DNA from: Chitinophagaceae bacterium UBA4407
GTDB lineage: Bacteria > Bacteroidota > Bacteroidia > Chitinophagales > Chitinophagaceae
DNA length: 64,000 bases
Assembly (NCBI GenBank): GCA_002390845.1
Contig: DGQT01000001.1
Coordinates: forward strand, 62,001 to 126,000
Reading direction: 5' to 3'
Numbering within the stretch: the first letter of the stretch is position 1; each line of letters starts with the position of its first letter. The position numbers and the translations under genes are program-made. Below are positions 29,193 to 37,637 of this stretch, piece after piece. The notes under the pieces are model-generated. The model was given only the letters and a program-made list of their open reading frames with translations, was not told where the DNA came from and did not search any database.

Positions 29193-29214
29193 TTACGTGA
29201 ATTTAAATTATTTT

Positions 29215-29251
29215 ACCACTTCTCTTCACAAAATAACACTTTTTCCCACTG
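29215..29251 (-). promoter_or_regulatory. Putative MraZ operator: four GTG repeats with 10-bp phase
   Basis: On the minus strand GTG occurs at 29249, 29239, 29229 and 29219 (first bases), exactly 10 bp apart, in the contexts CAGTGGGAA, AAGTGTTAT, TTGTGAAGA and AAGTGGTAA. MraZ sites in other phyla are GTG-containing repeats with the same spacing (TGGGN-N5 in E. coli, AAAGTG in Mycoplasma). It overlaps the candidate promoter. Binding is inference. Confidence 0.6.
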
Positions 29252-29261
29252 ATATGGCAAA
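29229..29261 (-). promoter_or_regulatory. Candidate dcw promoter (Bacteroidota type)
   Basis: TTTG (29261-29258), 21 bp, then TTATTTTG (29236-29229) on the minus strand. This is one base off the Bacteroidota -7 consensus TAnnTTTG, with correct spacing. The -7 box ends 37 bp before the mraZ ATG. Confidence 0.5.
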
Positions 29262-29358
29262 ATTTTCTTTTTCCAATTTTTGCACAGCCTGAAATAGGCT
29301 AAAACCTTTTGCCAGATAGGGTTTGGGCACATGTTCAAGAATAAAACCCTGAATTTAG

Positions 29359-29388
29359 TGTGGATAGCTGTGGATAAGCTGTGAATAA
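29359..29388. promoter_or_regulatory. Three DnaA-box-like 9-mers in tandem
   Basis: TGTGGATAG (29359), TGTGGATAA (29369) and TGTGAATAA (29380) lie 10 and 11 bp apart in the same orientation. The middle one is a perfect inverse DnaA box (TTATCCACA). They sit between mraZ and the DUF3052 gene, 15 bp before its ATG. Confidence 0.5.
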
Positions 29389-29403
29389 TCTAAAAAACTC
29401 TTT

Positions 29404-29799
29404 ATGGCCGGATATTCAGGCACTTCGTTAATGAAAAAACTTGGTATCAAAGAAAACATTAAACTGATGCTGATAAATGCTCCTGAAAATTATATGGCGT
29501 TGTTAGAGCAGGATTTAAGCTCTCAGTTAACTGGTAAGATTTCAGAAGCAGGTTTTGTACACCTGTTTGTAACGTCGAAAAAGGAACTTGAAAAACAATT
29601 CACAAAAATTATTCAGTCGCCAAAAGAGGGTTTGATGATCTGGATTTCCTGGTACAAAAAGTCATCTGGCTTGCAAACAGATGTAACTGAAGATACCATC
29701 AGGAAGATTGTTTTACCAACAGGCTGGGTTGACATAAAGGTTTGTGCAGTAAGCGATGTATGGAGCGGATTGAAGATCGTAAAAAGAAAAGTAAAATAA
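29404..29799 (+). CDS. DUF3052 family protein
   Basis: 131 residues, no signal or membrane segment. The start MAGYSGTSLMKKLGIKE and the central LMIWISWYKKSSG with GLQTDVTEDTIRKIVLPTGWVD near 95-115 match the DUF3052 family. The family has no established function. Divergent from mraZ over a 211-bp region that holds the dcw promoter and DnaA-box-like repeats. Followed by queA after 145 bp with a half palindrome between. Confidence 0.85.
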   Translation: MAGYSGTSLMKKLGIKENIKLMLINAPENYMALLEQDLSSQLTGKISEAGFVHLFVTSKKELEKQFTKIIQSPKEGLMIWISWYKKSSGLQTDVTEDTIRKIVLPTGWVDIKVCAVSDVWSGLKIVKRKVK

Positions 29800-29820
29800 T
29801 TTTTTTGTTCCCGTCATTAG

Positions 29821-29880
29821 CAATTCTATTAAACCCAATTGCGTCGCACACTTATACGGTTGAAATACTATTCAGCTAAA
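29821..29880 (+). repeat. Intergenic palindrome family, left half element
   Basis: Core TTGCGTCGCACACTTATACG (29839). Outer TCTATTAAACCC and inner ATTCAGCT match the inverse of the right half at 31216-31275 at roughly three quarters of positions; queA lies between. Confidence 0.65.
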
Positions 29881-29944
29881 ACAGCCGCCTCCCTTTTTTG
29901 CAATTGCGTTAACTGCAAAGAATTGAATCATTAGTTTTGCCAAC

Positions 29945-31180
29945 ATGCATCCCAAAAGATTATTTATAAAAGATTTTATATACAATTTACCGGAGGAAAA
30001 AATTGCTAAATACCCATTACCACAAAGAGATGAAAGCAAACTGCTGATCTATAAAAACGGGGCAATAAAAAGCGATATATATTGTAACCTCGATACACAT
30101 ATTCCTGACTCTTCGTTACTTGTTTTTAATAATACCAAAGTTGTTGAAGCAAGGTTACTGTTTAAAAAAAGTACAGGTACTACTATAGAATTATTTTGTT
30201 TAGAACCGGGTGACCAATACCCTGATATTACAACAGCGATGCTGCAAAAAAAGAAGGTAACCTGGAAATGTTTGGTGGGCGGCGCAAAAAAATGGAAAGA
30301 GGAACTATTGAAAATATCTTTTGTAATTAATGCACATACGATTGAATTATTTGCCAAAAAAATTGAAAAAAAGAATGACTATTTTTTAGTTGAATTCTTT
30401 TGGAATGATGAACAGCTAAGCTTTGCAGAAGTTTTGCATTTTGCAGGAGCTGTTCCCTTACCCCCATACCTTAACCGCAATGCAGAAGAAACAGATAAGG
30501 AAAGATACCAGACCATCTACGCAAAATATGATGGCTCTGTAGCTGCACCAACTGCAGGCCTGCATTTTACTGAAAGGCTCTTTGAAAAATTGAGTGTAAA
30601 AAATATTAGAACAGATTTTGTAACGCTGCATGTAGGCGCCGGTACATTTAAACCGGTGAAGAGCGAAACCATGCAGGAGCATGAAATGCATACAGAGTTT
30701 ATTGAAGTAAGAAAGCAATTGATTGAAAACCTATTGCAACATCTGAATGAAACCATAATCGCTGTTGGTACTACATCTCTTAGAACAATAGAAAGTTTGT
30801 ACTGGCTTGGGGTAAAAACAATTATAAACCCGGATATTTTATTACATGAATTACAGGTACTGCAATGGGATGCCTACGATTTAACCACAGAAGAAATCAG
30901 CGTAGAAAAATCCCTGCTAGCTTTATTGCAATGGATGAATAAGCATGATTCTGAAGTACTGATTACCAAAACACAAATCATCATTGCACCGGGTTATGAC
31001 TTAAAAATTGCCCATGCACTGATCACTAATTTTCATCAGCCGCAATCTACTTTGTTGTTGCTTGTTGCTGCATTGGTATTTGATGACTGGAGAAAAATTT
31101 ATGACTATGCATTGGCAAATAACTTTCGCTTTTTAAGCTATGGGGACGGGAGTTTGATATGGAAAAAACAAGCAGGATAA
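29945..31180 (+). CDS. queA: S-adenosylmethionine:tRNA ribosyltransferase-isomerase QueA
   Basis: 411 residues. Transfers and rearranges ribose from SAM onto preQ1 at tRNA position 34, giving epoxyqueuosine. Signatures: FIYNLPEEKIAKYPLPQRDESKLL (in pieces, 12-35), VFNNTKVVEARL near 60, PPYLNR near 172, AAPTAGLHFTERL near 200, LHVGAGTFKPV near 227, TTSLRTIESLYW near 277 and NFHQPQSTLLLLVAA near 362. About 55 residues longer than the E. coli enzyme, as in other Bacteroidota. No preQ1 riboswitch is visible upstream. Confidence 0.96.
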   Translation: MHPKRLFIKDFIYNLPEEKIAKYPLPQRDESKLLIYKNGAIKSDIYCNLDTHIPDSSLLVFNNTKVVEARLLFKKSTGTTIELFCLEPGDQYPDITTAMLQKKKVTWKCLVGGAKKWKEELLKISFVINAHTIELFAKKIEKKNDYFLVEFFWNDEQLSFAEVLHFAGAVPLPPYLNRNAEETDKERYQTIYAKYDGSVAAPTAGLHFTERLFEKLSVKNIRTDFVTLHVGAGTFKPVKSETMQEHEMHTEFIEVRKQLIENLLQHLNETIIAVGTTSLRTIESLYWLGVKTIINPDILLHELQVLQWDAYDLTTEEISVEKSLLALLQWMNKHDSEVLITKTQIIIAPGYDLKIAHALITNFHQPQSTLLLLVAALVFDDWRKIYDYALANNFRFLSYGDGSLIWKKQAG

Positions 31181-31215
31181 ATAGTAAGACTGCTATCAAC
31201 GTAAGAACTTTGCAT

Positions 31216-31290
31216 AAGCTGAATAATGATCTGAATGTAAAAGTGTGCGACGCAACAGGGTTTAATAGTATCACTGCTGCCCGGCTTAAA
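31216..31290 (+). repeat. Intergenic palindrome family, right half element
   Basis: Core AAAGTGTGCGACGCAAC (31240) then GCCCGGCTTAAAAA at the outer end. Mate of 29821-29880 by sequence. Confidence 0.65.
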
Positions 31291-31306
31291 AAAAATGAAT
31301 TCGTAT

Positions 31307-32656
31307 TTATGAATTTTCTGTTAGCGGTATTTCTAGCGTAAATGTGCTGCCTTTACCCAAAGTACTGTCAACTTTTATTTTTCCTTTATGTGCATCAACA
31401 ATCGTTTTTACATAACTCATTCCAAGGCCAAAGCCTTTTACGTTGTGTATGTTGCCGGTGTGGGCACGGTAAAATTTTTCGAAAATACGTTTTACAGTTT
31501 CTTTGTTCATACCAATACCATTGTCTTCAAACTGAACAATAAGTGATTTACCTGTGGCGTGTGTGGTTATCTTTAGTTTAAGCGGATCTTTTTCTTTTGA
31601 GTATTTAATGGAGTTATCTATAAGGTTGGAGACAAGGTTGGCAAAATGCGATTCATCTGCATTAATAAGATCGTTCTTTGCATTCAGCAGCAGCGATACT
31701 GAACCGCCATTTTGCTGTAGCTGTAAATTAAAATTATCAAGCACCCTGTTTAAAAGTTCATGCGCATGCAATGGCTGAATATTCATACGTATATCCTGCC
31801 GGTCCATTAAGCCCGCCTGTAGTATGGTTTCTACGTGCTTGTTCATGCGTTTATTTTCTTCTTTAATAATACTGCTGAAATATTGCATCTTTTCCTTATC
31901 GGCCTGTACCCGTTCGTTCTTCATGGCATCTACTGCAAGCGAAATAGTAGCGAGTGGCGTTTTAAGTTCATGCGTCATATTATTAATAAAGTCGCTCTTA
32001 ATGGCGTTTAACTTACGCTGGTTTACAATTGTTTTTATTGCGAGATAAAAAGCAGCAATAATAATCAGGTTGAATATGGCGGCACCAACGATTACCCAGG
32101 TAATGGATTGCCACACCTGTGTTTTAAAATCGGGAACAATAATAATCAGGTGTTCGTAACCCATTAAACCTTCAAGATCGGTGCCTGTTTCCGGGGTTAT
32201 GGGAATAAATCTCCGGCGGTAATGCCCGGTATCTGCAGACTCCTGCAGAAAATTTTTCGACTGCAGCTCCATTGTTGTATAATCGTTGGCGTTGGATGTA
32301 ATGGCAAATTCAAACCGAAGGTCTTTAAGATCTTCTTTTGCCAATGCATCTCTTAATTTATCACCAATTTCCCTTTCGCTGAACCTGTCTGCAATATTGA
32401 ATGGTTTGGTGATCTTAAATGAAAGATTATCCGGAACAAGATTCATATCGCGATGGCTTTGCAGCCGCATAACCCCGCCTGAAGATGTTTGCCTGCTCAG
32501 TTCTTCTGTTACAGCAATACTGGCCTTATCAACCTTATATAAAAAATTTTCACCCCGCACCACCAACATATTAGAGAACCATTGAAACTGGATAATGATA
32601 ACACCAATAATAGAAAGGGCGATCAGTACTACAATAGTGGGAAAAATTTTTTTCAT
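31307..32656 (-). CDS. Membrane sensor histidine kinase
   Basis: 449 residues. Transmembrane helices at about 6-26 and 184-206 bracket a periplasmic sensor region of about 155 residues. The HisKA box is NNMTHELKTPLATISL with phosphorylated His229; the HATPase domain has N-box NLIDNSIKYS, G1 DNGIGM and G2 GFGLGMSYV. No HAMP domain is evident. No response regulator gene adjoins it, so it is an orphan here; the partner must be elsewhere. Convergent with queA, with a half palindrome at its 3' end. Signal unknown. Confidence 0.92.
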   Translation of the reverse strand: MKKIFPTIVVLIALSIIGVIIIQFQWFSNMLVVRGENFLYKVDKASIAVTEELSRQTSSGGVMRLQSHRDMNLVPDNLSFKITKPFNIADRFSEREIGDKLRDALAKEDLKDLRFEFAITSNANDYTTMELQSKNFLQESADTGHYRRRFIPITPETGTDLEGLMGYEHLIIIVPDFKTQVWQSITWVIVGAAIFNLIIIAAFYLAIKTIVNQRKLNAIKSDFINNMTHELKTPLATISLAVDAMKNERVQADKEKMQYFSSIIKEENKRMNKHVETILQAGLMDRQDIRMNIQPLHAHELLNRVLDNFNLQLQQNGGSVSLLLNAKNDLINADESHFANLVSNLIDNSIKYSKEKDPLKLKITTHATGKSLIVQFEDNGIGMNKETVKRIFEKFYRAHTGNIHNVKGFGLGMSYVKTIVDAHKGKIKVDSTLGKGSTFTLEIPLTENS

Positions 32657-32907
32657 TGCTGCAAAATTAGTTCAGTAGCCAAACTGGCAAGCCGTGCCTG
32701 GCATGTTTACCAAGTTTTTAACCTGTATATTAATTAATTTCATGGCTGCGAAACATGGTTGGTTTATAAGAGCTAAATAAAATTCCTGTGGTTAACAGAT
32801 TTAAAGGTTGGTTTATAAACCAAAAACAATAGTTTCCCTGTTACGCAGTTGCAGGTAAATATCTGTGTAATTTCTTTTCTTTTCTTATAAAAATAGTAAA
32901 TTGTATT

Positions 32908-33459
32908 ATGGCTATTATAGAAACCGGCACCATACTTATTGCAGATCCTTTTTTAAAAGATCCCAATTTTTTGCGCACCACTGTTTTTCTGTGCGATCAT
33001 CAGAATGAAGGCAGTATTGGCTTTGTAATCAACCGCAGGCACGAACATGTAATCGGCGATCTTGTTGCAGGTTTGGAAGGCTGTGATTTTCCTGTTTATT
33101 ATGGCGGCCCGGTACAAGTAGATTCTATCCATTTTTTACACCAGTGTCCGGATTTAATAAGCGATGGAGTAGAAGTTACCGATGGCATTTTTTGGGGCGG
33201 CAATTTTGAACAGCTTACCATACTGCTTAAAAAGCAGCTTATTAAAGAAAGCCAGGTTCGGTTTTTTATTGGTTACAGCGGTTGGGGCGAAGGCCAACTG
33301 GAGGGGGAGGTGGAAGAGAAAAGCTGGCTTACTACACATGGCAATAAAAGACTTGTCTTCCATAAAAACACCGATCTTATCTGGAAAGACGCCATAAAAC
33401 AAATTGGCGGCGAGTATGTACAGTTAATCAATTATCCTATTGATCCACAGTTAAATTGA
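32908..33459 (+). CDS. YqgE/AlgH family protein
   Basis: 183 residues with UPF0301 features: G(T)ILIADPFLKDPNFLRTTVFL at the N-terminus, GSIGFVINRR near 32, YYGGPVQ.D..HFLH near 66 and GYSGWGEGQLEGEVEEKSW near 121-139. Soluble protein of unclear biochemical role; AlgH was linked to alginate regulation in Pseudomonas. Stands alone, followed by a 536-bp gap. The 251-bp gap upstream shows no clear motif. Confidence 0.92.
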   Translation: MAIIETGTILIADPFLKDPNFLRTTVFLCDHQNEGSIGFVINRRHEHVIGDLVAGLEGCDFPVYYGGPVQVDSIHFLHQCPDLISDGVEVTDGIFWGGNFEQLTILLKKQLIKESQVRFFIGYSGWGEGQLEGEVEEKSWLTTHGNKRLVFHKNTDLIWKDAIKQIGGEYVQLINYPIDPQLN

Positions 33460-33471
33460 TATAATACAATT

Positions 33472-33776
33472 TTTTGGGCCAGGCAGCAGAACAGGAATTA
33501 AACTGCTCTTGCCACGCTCGGTTCACAGTTCCTCTTTCATGGCAGCATGGAAACAGCCGTGGCAGCCTGTTTTACCCTGAACTTATTTCAGGATTGTGTT
33601 TCGCAATGCACACTTTTACATTCAAAAAAAACAGGAATCAAGCTACGAACTATGAGCTTTAAAGTGCCGGCAAAATATAAAAGCCTGTAGCCCTAAGCCC
33701 AAAGCTCATGGCTGTTCTTATGTTCAAGTGTGCGACGCAAGAAAAGCCGGATATGGTTACCAATGCCCGGTACAAA
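33472..33776 (+). repeat. Intergenic palindrome family, complete composite element
   Basis: Starts TTTTTTGGGCCAGGCAGCAG and ends with core TTCAAGTGTGCGACGCAAG (33724) and GCCCGGTACAAAAAA. The left arm carries TTGCCACGCTCGGTTCAC (33508) and CTCTTTCATGGC, a module also at 11611 and 45507. It fills most of the 33460-33995 gap; 33777-33995 is AT-rich and holds no gene. Confidence 0.7.
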
Positions 33777-33995
33777 AAATCATTTTCCAATGAGTAAAGC
33801 CACATTTAAAAAATAGCTGCATTCAGCAAACACTTTAATAAAATTATAGTCATATTGTTTAATTAGTATTACTTTCAAACCCAATTTACAGCGTATCCTA
33901 AAAATGTCATTTTCAAGCTGGCTTTTGTAAATTATTTCTATTACTTATTTTATGAAATCCTTTTTATAATAACAATCAAATCTAAAACTTAGTCT

Positions 33996-36587
33996 ATGAG
34001 AAAGTTTTTTACAAACACCGTTTACACTGCAATTTTTTTACTCTTTGGAATTATTGCAAACGCACAGGTAACAGGACAGTACCGCACAATTGCCAGTGGC
34101 GACTGGACTTCCTTATCTACATGGGAAAGATATAATGGCACTGCATGGGCCACGCCGGTTCATACGCCAAATTATCTGGATGGTATTACCACTATACGGG
34201 CTGGGTATACTGTTACACTACCCGCCGGATCTTTAACAACAGACCAGCTAACAATAGAAAGCGGAGGAACCTTAACGCTGCAAAGCGGTAGTAACCTGGG
34301 TTTATACAACGGGGCTGGAACCGATTTTACCTGTAATGGTATTTTAGATATGCTTGATGGCTCTACCATTTCAAGGATTGCAATTTCACCAACAACTTCT
34401 ATAAGCGGTACAGTAAAAGTTGCTAAGGCAACGGTTGATGCACCGCTTGTCATAAATGGAGGTGGTTTTTTATTTCTGAACGATGGCAGTAATATCAACG
34501 ACAGTATTTACAACAATAATGTTACAACGATCACCTCTGGTCAAATCAATTTTACAACTGGTGTGTTTATAAATAATGACAGCGTTGTATTTTCCGGAGC
34601 AGGGCCCATCACATGTACATTACAAAAAGTAAGCGGAGTTAACAGTTTTGTAAATAATGGCAGTATGGTAAAAGATGGAATTGCAACTGCAGGAGTAACT
34701 CTTAATGCCACAATTAATCTTACCAGTACCGGAACAATAGACCTGATGCAGCTACCCGCAGGAAATTCTGCAATTATTAATTCAGCGGTTTTCATCAATT
34801 CAGGTACATTAAAAATGTATGATGGGGCAACAGGAGGCAGTGTTTCTATAACCAATCAGCCAGCAAGTGTGGTAACAATAACCAGTACCAGCACAGTTTC
34901 TGTTGACAACCCGGCATCTGACGTTGCATTGCTTACAAACAGCGGTACCATTAGTCTGAATATACCACTTACATTTCCTGCAAATACAACAACATCACTT
35001 TTAGCGGGATCGGTAATCGGCAATGGTTCATTAACAATAAACGGTGTATTAAATCATAATGGCGGTTCAGTATCGGTGCCATTAACTTTAGGAGCGAACA
35101 CAACTTATAATATTAATTCAACAGACGGTATATCTCTTAACGCAAATGTGAACACAAGTGGCATTGTTAACTGGGTTGGGGGCGATATTCACATGGGCAA
35201 CAATGCAATATTCAGGGGTAGCACTGCTTTTAATGTTACCGGCGATAATACTTTTGATGTTGATATACCGGGTAGCACTTCCGTTCTTATTAACGGCGGT
35301 ACTTTTACAAAATCTTCAGCAACAGGAATTACAACATTTGGAATTAATGTTGTTGACAGCGGGGTTGTTAATATTAACACCGGCACTATAAAAACTACGG
35401 CCCAATGCAGTTTTGCCAATTTAATAAACTTTACTTCAGGTACAACGCTTCAAAACGATGGAACAATTATTTTTAACCCGTTTGCCAAATTAAAAGGCAC
35501 AGGGGCAATAATAAATAATGGAACAATTACTGCTAACCTGAATCTTAAAATGCCAAAAACAATTCCATTTACAAACAATGGAAATATTTCAGGAACCGGA
35601 ACACTTAAGGTACCGGGAACCTTCATTCAAGGCGGCGGAATAATTTCAGTTCCTGTAACAATTTCCGGCGATTGCACCATCAGCGGACCGGGTGTTACCT
35701 TTAACGCACCGGTTGTAAACAAGGGCACTATTAACTGGAACGCAGGCAACATCACCATAAATAATACAACCTTTACAATCAGCAAGAATAAAAATTTTAA
35801 TATCAACACAATCGATTTTACCGAGATTAACGGAACCGGTACTTCTTTATTTACAAATTCAGGAGTGATGGTTAAATCGCTTAATACCACAACAACCATC
35901 ACCATTCCTTTAACCAATACAAAAGATGGCCAGATCGAAGGAATAGGGTGGTACCAGATGCTGGGTACATTTACTAACGGGGGCACCGTAGATCCTGGTG
36001 TTGGCAATTTTGGAAGACTGGTATTTACGGGTAATCCAACCTCGGCAACCAGTATAATGAGAATGCAGATAAAAGATGGAAGCGCCAACAGCCACGATGC
36101 TATTACAGTTGATGCAGGCACAGCAATAAGCGGAACCCTTACGCTTACACAGGTTGGTAGCAGTATTTCAGCCGATACAATAGTTCTGATCAGTGCTTCA
36201 AGCGGTCTCACAGGCACATTTACAACTGTAAACAAACCCGATGGCTGGGAGGTCTTATATACCAGCAATACGGTAGCTGTTATTATACCAGCATTAAAAG
36301 CCACTCCTGTTTCAAGCAACCAGAACGATGCAATAACTGTAGCGGGCGGTTCTTCACAACTTAAATTTTACCCCAACCCGGTAAAAGATGTGTTGTTTGT
36401 TCAGCTTCCTGCTGCAACACAAAAAGCAACAATCAATATTTTAAGCATCGATGGTAAATTAATGCAACGCATCAGCAGCACCCAATTAACAACAAGAATA
36501 TCTATTGCTGCATTACCTAAAGGCACCTATCTGCTGCAGGTTGTAAACGGATCAAACACAACAAGCCAGAAGTTTATTAAAGATTAA
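33996..36587 (+). CDS. Large secreted beta-strand-rich protein with T9SS sorting domain
   Basis: 863 residues with a signal peptide (FLLFGIIANA-Q, cleavage about residue 23). Residues 25-760 are Thr/Ser/Asn/Gly-rich with short repeated turns (INGGTF.KS, NNGTI..N, G.GTL...G), the look of a right-handed beta-helix; no catalytic domain is recognisable. Residues 789-863 (LKFYPNPVKDVLFVQL ... SQKFIKD) are a type A Por-secretion C-terminal domain, so export to the surface by type IX secretion is expected. Possible adhesin or matrix protein. A palindromic terminator follows. Confidence 0.85.
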   Translation: MRKFFTNTVYTAIFLLFGIIANAQVTGQYRTIASGDWTSLSTWERYNGTAWATPVHTPNYLDGITTIRAGYTVTLPAGSLTTDQLTIESGGTLTLQSGSNLGLYNGAGTDFTCNGILDMLDGSTISRIAISPTTSISGTVKVAKATVDAPLVINGGGFLFLNDGSNINDSIYNNNVTTITSGQINFTTGVFINNDSVVFSGAGPITCTLQKVSGVNSFVNNGSMVKDGIATAGVTLNATINLTSTGTIDLMQLPAGNSAIINSAVFINSGTLKMYDGATGGSVSITNQPASVVTITSTSTVSVDNPASDVALLTNSGTISLNIPLTFPANTTTSLLAGSVIGNGSLTINGVLNHNGGSVSVPLTLGANTTYNINSTDGISLNANVNTSGIVNWVGGDIHMGNNAIFRGSTAFNVTGDNTFDVDIPGSTSVLINGGTFTKSSATGITTFGINVVDSGVVNINTGTIKTTAQCSFANLINFTSGTTLQNDGTIIFNPFAKLKGTGAIINNGTITANLNLKMPKTIPFTNNGNISGTGTLKVPGTFIQGGGIISVPVTISGDCTISGPGVTFNAPVVNKGTINWNAGNITINNTTFTISKNKNFNINTIDFTEINGTGTSLFTNSGVMVKSLNTTTTITIPLTNTKDGQIEGIGWYQMLGTFTNGGTVDPGVGNFGRLVFTGNPTSATSIMRMQIKDGSANSHDAITVDAGTAISGTLTLTQVGSSISADTIVLISASSGLTGTFTTVNKPDGWEVLYTSNTVAVIIPALKATPVSSNQNDAITVAGGSSQLKFYPNPVKDVLFVQLPAATQKATINILSIDGKLMQRISSTQLTTRISIAALPKGTYLLQVVNGSNTTSQKFIKD

Positions 36588-36607
36588 GCACATCTTTTTA
36601 TATGTTC

Positions 36608-36642
36608 AAAAGCCGGTATTTAAATACTGGCTTTTGTTTTTT
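36608..36642 (+). terminator. Intrinsic terminator after the T9SS gene
   Basis: AAAAGCCGGTATTT pairs with AAATACTGGCTTTT (one G-T pair), almost no loop, followed by GTTTTTT. 20 bp after the stop. Confidence 0.75.
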
Positions 36643-36666
36643 ATGTACCCAGCAATTGGAATGCTA

Positions 36667-36733
36667 TTTAGCCCGGTTGCGTCGCACACTTGTACGTTCG
36701 GATATTTTATTGAGCTTTTACCTAAGCGGAAGG
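36667..36733 (+). repeat. Intergenic palindrome family, left half element, long-arm type
   Basis: GCCCGG then core TTGCGTCGCACACTTGTACG. The 52 bases 36677-36728 match the inverse of 37458-37509 at 48 positions, the longest matched pair in the window. Confidence 0.8.
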
Positions 36734-36817
36734 TGCAGAGTTATATATAGCTTATATGGGCGAATATGTAAAAGTTTTATTGCAAACTTTCGCATATTTT
36801 TGATTAAGCTACAATTA

Positions 36818-37441
36818 ATGAAGACAATCATATTTATAGCTTTTTCAATTACTTTAACCCTTTGTACTGAAGGTCAAATTATCGACATGTCTTTAAAAGA
36901 CTCAATGTTTTTTAAACGTGGCGACACTTTATTTCTAAAGACAATCGGTATAGCTTTTAATGGATTTATTAAAAGTGATTCTGTCTACAGTTTTTATCAA
37001 AATGGAATCTTGTCGATAGATAGTCCATTTACAAGTTCTGACAACAGAAGATATTGGACTGAAATGATTTTTCCGATACAAAAAGACACTTTCTGGATTG
37101 ACAGACGAAGCAAAATTGACTTAGTGACATTTAAGGACAAGAAGATATTCTACTTAGAGGATATTAGAGGCAAAAGTCGTTTGATCAATTTTGACACATT
37201 AAAAGCAAAATTTTATGCTGAAATTTTAATTCCTGATTTTGATTACTATAAATTCTATCAGCAAAACAGAATTTGCCCAATAGGTAATCACAACGACAAT
37301 ATCATTCCATATTTGTATGGTCTTCCAAATGATGAAGGACAGAGATTAGTAAACGAGAAAAAGGTAATTCTAAAAGGATGTTTTGGACCTAAGCAAAATG
37401 ATGCATTATATTATTGCCAAAAACATAACATTGAATTCTAA
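36818..37441 (+). CDS. Secreted protein of unknown function inside a split palindrome
   Basis: 207 residues from the ATG at 36818; the frame is open to 36602 but the extra 72 codons cross the terminator and the repeat. Signal peptide MKTIIFIAFSITLTLCTEGQ. I do not recognise the bulk of it. The C-terminal 45 residues (YLYGLPNDEGQRLVNEKKV, then LKGC and YYCQKHNIEF) resemble a recurrent motif YG.P..E......K..L.GC...C seen in small hypothetical proteins. It is visibly more AT-rich than its neighbours and is bounded by 52-bp inverted arms beginning 90 bp before the ATG and ending 68 bp after the stop, which suggests acquisition as a unit. Confidence 0.7.
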   Translation: MKTIIFIAFSITLTLCTEGQIIDMSLKDSMFFKRGDTLFLKTIGIAFNGFIKSDSVYSFYQNGILSIDSPFTSSDNRRYWTEMIFPIQKDTFWIDRRSKIDLVTFKDKKIFYLEDIRGKSRLINFDTLKAKFYAEILIPDFDYYKFYQQNRICPIGNHNDNIIPYLYGLPNDEGQRLVNEKKVILKGCFGPKQNDALYYCQKHNIEF

Positions 37442-37454
37442 AATTTCGCTTCGT

Positions 37455-37550
37455 CTACGCTTAGATAAAAGCTCAATAAAATATCTGAACGTACAAGAGA
37501 GCGACGCAAGGATGTTCAATTGATTGCCTGTAGTTCGGCCAAAAAATATT
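37455..37550 (+). repeat. Intergenic palindrome family, right half element, long-arm type
   Basis: Arm 37458-37509 (GCTTAGATAAAAGCTC ... GTACAAGAGAGCGACGCAA), inverse of 36677-36728, then TTCGGCCAAAAAA at the outer edge. Confidence 0.8.
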
Positions 37551-37591
37551 AACTCGCTATACTCAGCAATATGTTACCAATACCCTAAAAC

Positions 37592-37622
37592 AAAAAAGGT
37601 GCAGTTTCGGCTGCACCTTTTT
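37592..37622 (-). terminator. Bidirectional intrinsic terminator after greA
   Basis: AAAAAGGTGCAG and CTGCACCTTTTT form a 12-bp stem with a six-base loop and T runs on both strands. It lies 16 bp after the greA stop and also faces the gene at 36818. Confidence 0.85.
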
Positions 37623-37637
37623 AAAATTCGTATGGCA

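Noticed and set aside
29193..29403. Replication origin at the DnaA-box-like cluster
   Set aside because: Only three boxes, no extended AT-rich unwinding region and no dnaA, dnaN, gidA or parAB genes nearby.
29800..29944. preQ1 riboswitch ahead of queA
   Set aside because: The region is a half palindromic element and AT-rich sequence; no H-type pseudoknot with an A-rich tail could be drawn.
33474..33662. 62-codon open frame in the gap after yqgE-like gene
   Set aside because: Consists of repeat-element sequence found elsewhere in the window; no start context or family.
35627..36319. 230-codon open frame on the minus strand
   Set aside because: It lies wholly inside the T9SS protein gene on the other strand, whose frame has signal, repeats and sorting domain; the antisense protein is a low-complexity Val/Pro/Thr string.
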